Below, piece by piece: positions 57,665-64,000 of a DNA stretch of 64,000 nucleotides. The notes beneath the pieces are model-generated. The model saw only the letters and a list, made by a program, of their open reading frames with translations. It was not told where the DNA came from and did not search any database. Source of the DNA: Pempheris klunzingeri (taxonomy: Eukaryota; Chordata; Actinopteri; Acropomatiformes; Pempheridae); assembly GCF_042242105.1 (NCBI RefSeq), contig NC_092013.1, positions 1,828,001 through 1,892,000 of the forward strand, written 5' to 3'. The translations under genes and the position numbers were made by a program. The number at the start of each line of letters is the position of its first letter. Position 1 is the stretch's first letter.

Positions 57665-60600
57665 ACATTTTTCAGTGTGTTATTGTGGCTATGACTACAT
57701 ACTGAAAACATGTCCATCACTGCTGAAAAAAGTCCAGGGTGATGTTAATGAATTGCTTGTTTAATTTTTTTTGTTTTTTTAGTTCATCGCATGAGACAAT
57801 AAAGAGTCAGATCACAATAACTGAGGACTGGAACTCAGCATGGTTGCTGTTTTTACTTTAAAAATGACCTGGAACAATGTATGGATAAATAAAGTCATTG
57901 CTGACTCTTTTGCATCAAGTTACTAACTGATTAATTGTTTCAGCTCTGCTTTCATCTGTATCCCAGCAGCCTTCTTCAGCCAACAGATCAAGTTTAGTTG
58001 TCATCACATGCTAACAGGTGGTTGTGTACAGGTGGACACGGTAACCTCTGTCTCTGTTCAAAGTTGGTCTCTGCTGTCAGATGTGATTGTCCTCCCTCAT
58101 CTTTCTCCGGCCGTCCAGTGACTCCTGGGCGATGACCTTTGACCTCCTCCCAGTGGATGCTGTGAGAGGTTCAGGCCTGGTGTTCACCAGCAGACACTTC
58201 CTTCGCTGTCACATGTGATGCCATACACCACCTCAGGGGCGTCCAGTCTTTAGGGTGTAGCAGCAGAGATCTTAGGTGTTGAATGGTTTGTGGTGCGTGT
58301 TGACTCCTTGTGACTCTCAAACTCTGACTGGATGTCTTCAAAGTCTTCAAATCTCAAGGATTGTTGTGCTTCACGAAACGGTGAATAGCATATGGTGAAA
58401 CCGCATGTTTCTTTGTCTGTGGAATTCCTGTGGACTCCTTTCCCCAATGTCCCCCAGTTTCACGGATAGGTGTGAAATCACCCCCGCACCCAGCTCCACT
58501 GTCACCATTGGCCGGGGGGGACACATGATTTTACGACCTCAGGCCAACAAAACCAGTTCACCCCCACTGAACTCTCTCTTTTCCGGACGTCTCTCCTGAA
58601 GAGGAGAGACCACCAACTCTCTCTTTCTGATGCCTCTCGTGAAGGAGAGACATCTCCCCTCTCTTTTCCTGATGTCTCTCCTGCAGAGGAGAGACCAGCT
58701 CTCCTGATCTCTCCTGAAGAGGAGAGAAGCTCAATTCAGCTAAACTCTGCCTCAGTGTGGTCTGTACCAGAGCAGCCACCTCCTTCATGGTAGCGACACA
58801 AGGTCCTGCCTGAAGTAAGCAGATCAGCGCCAGCAGGCACGACCCAGAGTCTGCCAGCTGATAACCAGAACCAACAACAGGAGCACACCAGCAAGTTAGC
58901 ACAGAGCTGCTAACTAACAGGAACAAAGGAGCGACCAGATTCCTTCAGCCTGCAACCACACAGCAACGGACAAGAACCACACCTTTCCTCCAGCAACAGG
59001 CTGAGAAAGCAGCATCCTCAAGGACACTTCTTCTCCCCTTTAAGGACTGGTAACAAACTCTAACTGGGCATAATTAGCATAGCATTACTGCATACATGGT
59101 TTACCCCTGTTAATGTATTGACTTGCTTTAATGTTCATTGAGTTTGATTATTGTGATGTGTTGTAGTTACTGTGTAGCCATTAAGTTTAGTTGATGTTAG
59201 TTGTTCACACAGACACAGGGTCTACATGCAACTAACCATCCTTTCTTAACCTGCACCTTTATCTCTCACACACACACAGTCCGCAACAGGCCACTGAGGG
59301 ACAAAGCTAAGCTAACAGCACTTAGCTTCCTTTGTCTCCTGTGCCCCACACCCCAGGGGGTCTGGCCACCACCATTTGGTCTCTCTCCCCCACCTTTGTG
59401 GGAACCATCTCACATTCCTCAGCCTTATCTCACACACACACACACACACACACTCTTATTATGTGTTAGTTTAGTCATAGAGACTTAGTTAGATTGTTTG
59501 GTTGATTTTGTTTCTGTAACAGCAGATGTCTTTAATACCTACTCTGCTTCAGCTGTACTTGCAACCAAAGTACAAGTCCTTCACCTTAATGAATAACAAA
59601 TGATGTCCCTGCGTTTTGCTCTGTTTTAATAAATGTTTTAATACCTGCTGTCTCCTTTAATGTTGTACAAGGGTGAACACTGCCAACCTCTACACTGTCA
59701 AGAACTCCAAAATCCTTCAGCTAGCTATCAATGTGGTAATTTTGGTAGTAATTATTAAATTAATTCTAAAACATAATTCCAGATTGATAGTTTAGTATTT
59801 TTATGAGACTAAATCAGTTAGAACGGCTATCTTTTCCTCGTTTTTCGAGGTGGTGCCCCAATCGAGGTGGACTTTAATCAAAGTTCCATTAATTTTAATA
59901 ATTATTAATTATCTTTGATAATTATTAATTATTTCTGATAGCCCAATTGAACATTACCACTTGTTAAAGCACAACAGGATTAATGTACCACAAACTTTTC
60001 AGAATCTATGATGCATTTTCCAGCTTCTCCAAAAGGGTTTGACAGTTTATTTATCCTGAAGTGGACAGTTTTCTCAGCCCACGAGGGAACACCTCATCCT
60101 ACTAAACTGGTAAACACAGAAACATGAAGACAGTCACAACACACATTTTGACATTTTTCGTGGTTTATTCAGACGTTTGTATAGAAATGACCTGATAGCC
60201 CACAGGAGCTAATAACATCAACACACATGAAGCTTCAGAGCGCCACCACTCAAATGTCACAGCCAGAGAATCCTTCAACTAGCTATCAAGGTGGTAATTT
60301 TGGTTTGACATATTAAATTAATTATTAATCATAATGCCAGATTGATAGATAAGTATTTCATGAGACTGAATCAGTTAAATTGTCTCTTTGTCCTCAGCTA
60401 TCGAGGTGGTTACCCCAATCAGGGTGGACTTTTCACTAAGTATCTTTCATAATTGGTGATTATTTCCCAATTATCTCCAAATTGCTCCAGAAATGGTCCA
60501 AACCCCAACATTTATTTGGTGCTAAATGTGATGCTCACATGATAAATAACATTTGGGGAATAATCTCCTCGCTGTGACAGTGGCAGGTATTAAAAGTACT

Positions 60601-61970
60601 TGAGACAAAAATGAGTAGAGGGTTTCTGCATACATTCAGAAACAGCAGTGAAATCATTCTCTTGGCTGTAAGAATCAGGCATCATGTTGGTTTAATCTGA
60701 ACTGACGCTCGCATGTCTGTGATTATATTTCTGTCACGTCACGTCCTTTCTGCCTTATATTGTGTTGTTGAAAGGATCCTGGACAGATAAACCTTTCTTT
60801 ATAGTACTTACAGTAATATTAGTATTAATATTAGAAGACTCCCACTGTTAAACAGATATTTAGGATTAGAAAAAACTGAGTTAGTTTCTCTGATCAGAGT
60901 CGACAAGAAGAAGCAGCTGGACAGTCTGCATCAGAGAACTGGGGAGAGAGAGAGACAATACATGGTGGTTCATATTCAGTGTGACAGACAGTTTAACCAA
61001 AGAATCACTGTTTAGATTCAGTTGCCAAAAGACTGAGGGGTCTTTAATATTTAGATAAAAGATAAAATAAACATGTTAAATCTGTTTTATTCTCACAGAA
61101 TGAACTGTAACATTTCAGCAATAACACTGAAGTATTCAAACCAAATCCTCCATGTTTTTATGCTCACATTACTCCATCAAGTGGAAACATCTTTGTGTCC
61201 TGAGCATCACTGTGGACTCACTACCCCAAAGCCAGCAGAAGGTCTGTGTGTGGTAAAGCAGAAAAATGATCACAGACACGTGTCAGTTCAGATGAAACCA
61301 ATATGATGCCTGATTCTTACAGCCAAGACAATGATTCTGCTGCTGCTTTTTAATTCATGGGCCCAAACCCTCCAAACATTTAGAGGCCTCAGTGAAGAGA
61401 CCCTCCCCAACTGTTATTGATCTATTATATGAGCTTCACATTTAGCTGTTGATTTCACCTTCATCATTTCTACTGCATGAACAGTGACTCAGGACGTTTG
61501 AAGCCAACACTCACTAAACACTTGCTGACGTTTTCTTCAGTGGGTTTGTGTTTGCATCTCTTTGGGCCGGTCATTAAAGCAGCCCAAGAGCCCACTGATT
61601 TACACATATTCAGCTCTCTCCCTCCTTTTCAAGCTGGTCGCCTGAAGAGAGGTGAGAATGTGGCCTTTTTAAGCAGCTGATACCCATTTGTATGGAGTGT
61701 GGTTTTGTGTGGAGGAGACAAAGACATCAAGGTGTTCAGGGCCCTTACACTCAGTGTGATAATCCAGCCTGTGGGGGCTGGGAGACCTTTTAGGACGACG
61801 ACACACCTATGGCCCATTAGCAGATGTCTGTGAACAAACTGTTTCACCATTTAAACAGTGACCAGTAGAGGCCGACTGCTTTGAGGCCCAGGGAGAAAGT
61901 CCCAGACTGTCTTTAACAATCTGACACATTCAGGAGTTGTTGAGTTTGGAGAAACTTGATGGAGGGAAAC
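57665..61970. repeat. Array spacer between ZF8 and ZF9 (type C)
   Basis: The inverted counterpart of 1131-5574. It holds a 3' UTR with AATAAA at 57798-57803, the 1.6-kb LTR-like element (58362-59976), the AT-rich repeat (about 60280-60520) and shared sequence upstream of the ZF9 promoter. No gene recognised. Confidence 0.6.
58362..59976 (+). mobile_element. 1.6-kb LTR-like element (inverted copy)
   Basis: 1615 bp, ends TGTTGTGCTT / AAGCACAACA, target duplication GGAT (58358-58361, 59977-59980), the complement of ATCC at the left copy. It contains the palindromic repeat array, a short (CA)n near 59430-59453 and AATAAA near 59630. Confidence 0.6.
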
Positions 61971-62241
61971 CACCAAACTAAACTTCATCTTCTGCCTGAA
62001 ATCAAGGAGCCACTGATTCAAAGCGGCCTTAGCAACAGTAACTAAGGGGCGGGACTTAGAGAAAGGGCAGGTCACTCCAAACGAGCCAATGAGAGCCGAC
62101 GACGTGACATCGCGAGACTACGAAGGCTCCGCGAGATCCAGCGGTGCTGCTTCGTCTGAGCCCGGAGAGTCTCCGAGGACAGAGTCCAGAGTCAGAGCAG
62201 GACTACACGGTCCAGCAGGAACCACGGAGACCTGCGGGACG
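61971..62241 (+). promoter_or_regulatory. ZF9 promoter region
   Basis: GC box GGGGCGGG at 62046-62053, CCAAT at 62086-62090, TCGCGAGA near 62110-62117. Here the sisters' AATAAGAG reads AATGAG, which creates an upstream in-frame ATG at 62089, 51 codons before the usual start. Confidence 0.5.
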
Positions 62242-62307
62242 ATGGAGAAGCAGAAGCCGGAGCTCAGAAGACAAACAGGCTCGTCCTCTGATAGCACCGA
62301 TGTTCAG
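62242..62307 (+). CDS. ZF9 exon 1 (22 codons)
   Basis: ATG at 62242-62244, frame MEKQKPELRR...STDVQ, donor GTCAGT at 62308. An in-frame ATG at 62089 could extend it upstream by 51 residues, but it overlaps the CCAAT box, so the shorter start is preferred. Joins in phase 0 to 63181. Confidence 0.72.
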
Positions 62308-63180
62308 GTCAGTGTTCATGACTTCAGCACGAGACCAAGACACGAGGAACAGGCTCAGGGGTCCGCGTGGCTTTCGTCTCTTTTCTTTGTCTTGATGGAT
62401 TTCTGCATTTTCTCTGTGAGCGAGTGAACTCAGCAACAATAGAACAACAAATGTCCTCAGTCAAAGAACACTTTTTACTCCTTTTAGCGCTCTTTTACTT
62501 CCTTTTACAAATGAAACGTACTGACCAACATTTTGAGATCACAAGTGAAGCTGGCGCCAAAGACAATGTGCTGCCGCCTGTTTGTCCGATAGAAGAACTC
62601 CAAAAGTTCATTCCAATGTGCGCAAATCAAAGGGGAGGCGTCCCAGAGCGGCTCCAGACTGGAGAGACTGGACACAGCAGAGTGGAAGTGATGTTTGTGA
62701 AATACAAGTTGAAAGTGAATGTTGAGAAATCCTCAAAGTGACTTTCAGACCACAGAAAGTCAGAGGGATTCAGCCCTGATGCTTTTGCCCCCAAGAGGCT
62801 ACAAACAAACATCTGCTCACTGTCTCTTTGTCGCCGACATGGACACTAAACTGTCAGTGAGCCGTCAATCAAAGCGGATCTATTGTGCGTCATGTGATCA
62901 TCTATTCTGATTGGCCTTCATAGAGACCATTGATCCGACTGTTAGGAACTAAAACTGGCCCATAATGATTGAGGACCAATTGATCAGATCATCCTTTCTG
63001 TAGAGGTCTGTGCCTCCCCAGGCTCCTGCAGTTGGTTGTCACAGCTGGTACTGCATTAGTCAGCCTGGACTCTGGGTTATGTTGCATAGACATGCACCAA
63101 ATGTGATTCATGGTTCTAGATAGCTCGTTCCACCATGACGTCTCATTTACTCTCTCTTTGTTGTGTGTCTGTTGCTATAG
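62308..63180 (+). other. ZF9 intron, S type (873 bp)
   Basis: Same length as in ZF2 and ZF3. It holds the intronic open frame at 62367-62741. Confidence 0.7.
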
Positions 63181-63714
63181 AAACGCAGAGGAAGAGATGG
63201 ACCCACTTGTCACCGCTGTCAGCACTGTGACAAATCCTTCACAACACGAAATGATTTAAAGGTTCATCAAAGATTTCATTTGGGAGAGAAACTGCACAGC
63301 TGTGACCAGTGTGGGAAAACTTTCAGTCAGTCAGCTAACTTAAGGATCCATCAACGCATTCACACTGGAGAGAAACCGTGTAGCTGTGACCAATGTGGGA
63401 AAACGTTCGCTCGATCAGCTCACTTAAGGATCCATCAACGCATTCACACTGGAGAGAAACCATATAGCTGTGACCAATGTGGGAAAACTTTCACTCAATC
63501 AGCTAGCTTAAGGAGCCATCAACGCACTCACACTGGAGAGAAACCGTATAGCTGTGACCAGTGTGGGAAAGCTTTCACTGTATCAACTACCTTAAGAATC
63601 CATCAACGCACTCATACTGGAGAGAAACCATTCTGGTGTGAGCAGTGTGGGAAAACTTTTGCTTCACAGAGTGGCCTTAGATCCCACCAAAACACTCACA
63701 CTTCATTGTTTTGA
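63181..63714 (+). CDS. ZF9 finger exon, C2H2 zinc-finger protein (6 fingers)
   Basis: The spliced product is about 199 aa with exon 1 at 62242-62307, the shortest of the array. After TTGCTATAG come KRRGRDG, the CQHC finger and five fingers with contact residues QANI, RAHI, QASS, VTTI and SSGS. Its start and end fit ZF2, so it looks like a ZF2-type gene that lost about four middle fingers by in-frame unequal exchange. The 3' flank is replaced by a LINE fragment. Confidence 0.83.
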   Translation, partial: KRRGRDGPTCHRCQHCDKSFTTRNDLKVHQRFHLGEKLHSCDQCGKTFSQSANLRIHQRIHTGEKPCSCDQCGKTFARSAHLRIHQRIHTGEKPYSCDQCGKTFTQSASLRSHQRTHTGEKPYSCDQCGKAFTVSTTLRIHQRTHTGEKPFWCEQCGKTFASQSGLRSHQNTHTSLF

Positions 63715-63753
63715 ACATTTTCCAGGGAATAGCCAGCTGTTTCCTCCTCCTCC

Positions 63754-63972
63754 CTGATATCTGTAACATCTACTGGCTCCCCGCGAGGATGCGTCCTCTC
63801 CCCTCTGTTGCACATACTGTACACCAACAGCTGCTGTAGCACATTTGAAAACCACCATATATTGAAATTTGCTGATGACACGGTCATACTGAGTCTGTTG
63901 AACAGTACTGAAACCTCTTATGGTCCTGTGGTGGATTATTTTCTAAAGTGGTGCCAGGGTTCGTTTTGTTAG
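63754..63972 (+). pseudogene. LINE reverse-transcriptase fragment (FADD box)
   Basis: 72 open codons with GSPRGCVLSPLL and FADDTVIL, ending in a stop after KWCQGSFC. In the same orientation as ZF9 and 40 bp behind its stop. Nearly identical to 9469-9687. The window ends 28 bp further on. Confidence 0.8.
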
Positions 63973-64000
63973 AAACACACCCGCATTCTTTAATGGACAG

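Overview
The window looks like nuclear DNA of a ray-finned (probably percomorph) fish. The signs are intron-bearing C2H2 zinc-finger genes with GEKP linkers, a spliced immunoglobulin-superfamily receptor gene, fish-type LINE tails, several LTR insertions and long (GT)n microsatellites. No species can be named from the sequence alone.

The window is dominated by a young, nearly homogenised array of C2H2 zinc-finger genes. I number them ZF0 to ZF9 from left to right. ZF0 has only its first exon here; its finger exon lies beyond the left edge. ZF1 to ZF5 are on the minus strand and ZF6 to ZF9 on the plus strand. Each gene has a short coding exon 1 of 22 codons (starting MEKQKPELRR), a phase-0 intron of 0.87 to 1.83 kb, and one finger exon that begins right after a TTGCTATAG acceptor. 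The fingers number 6 to 14, counting the first, divergent CQHC finger. No KRAB, SCAN, BTB or FINZ-like domain was recognised. The framework is almost invariant, while the DNA-contact residues vary from finger to finger and gene to gene. ZF8 carries a nonsense change in its last linker. ZF3 has lost a zinc ligand in its last finger. ZF4 and ZF7 carry recent internal finger duplications.

Layout: 1-23.5 kb holds ZF0-ZF4 (minus) with their spacers. About 23.55-36.1 kb is a single-copy block with one plus-strand receptor gene (signal peptide, IgV, IgC, IgC, transmembrane segment, 9-residue final exon; B7/butyrophilin-like, 374 aa). At 36.1-39.7 kb is ZF5 (minus), at 39.8-40.5 kb an LTR-like axis, and at 40.5-64 kb ZF6-ZF9 (plus). 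The right half repeats the left half in inverted orientation but with spacers in a permuted order. LTR-like insertions with 4-bp target duplications are present in some copies and absent from others, so they date the duplications. A LINE reverse-transcriptase fragment replaces the usual 3' flank of ZF2 and ZF9. The MITE-like element at 35950-36094 sits exactly where the receptor block meets the ZF5 unit.

Functionally, the finger genes are expected to be nuclear sequence-specific DNA-binding proteins. Families of this type often diversify against transposons, but that role is an inference here. The receptor gene is unrelated in function and seems to have been enclosed by the growth of the array.
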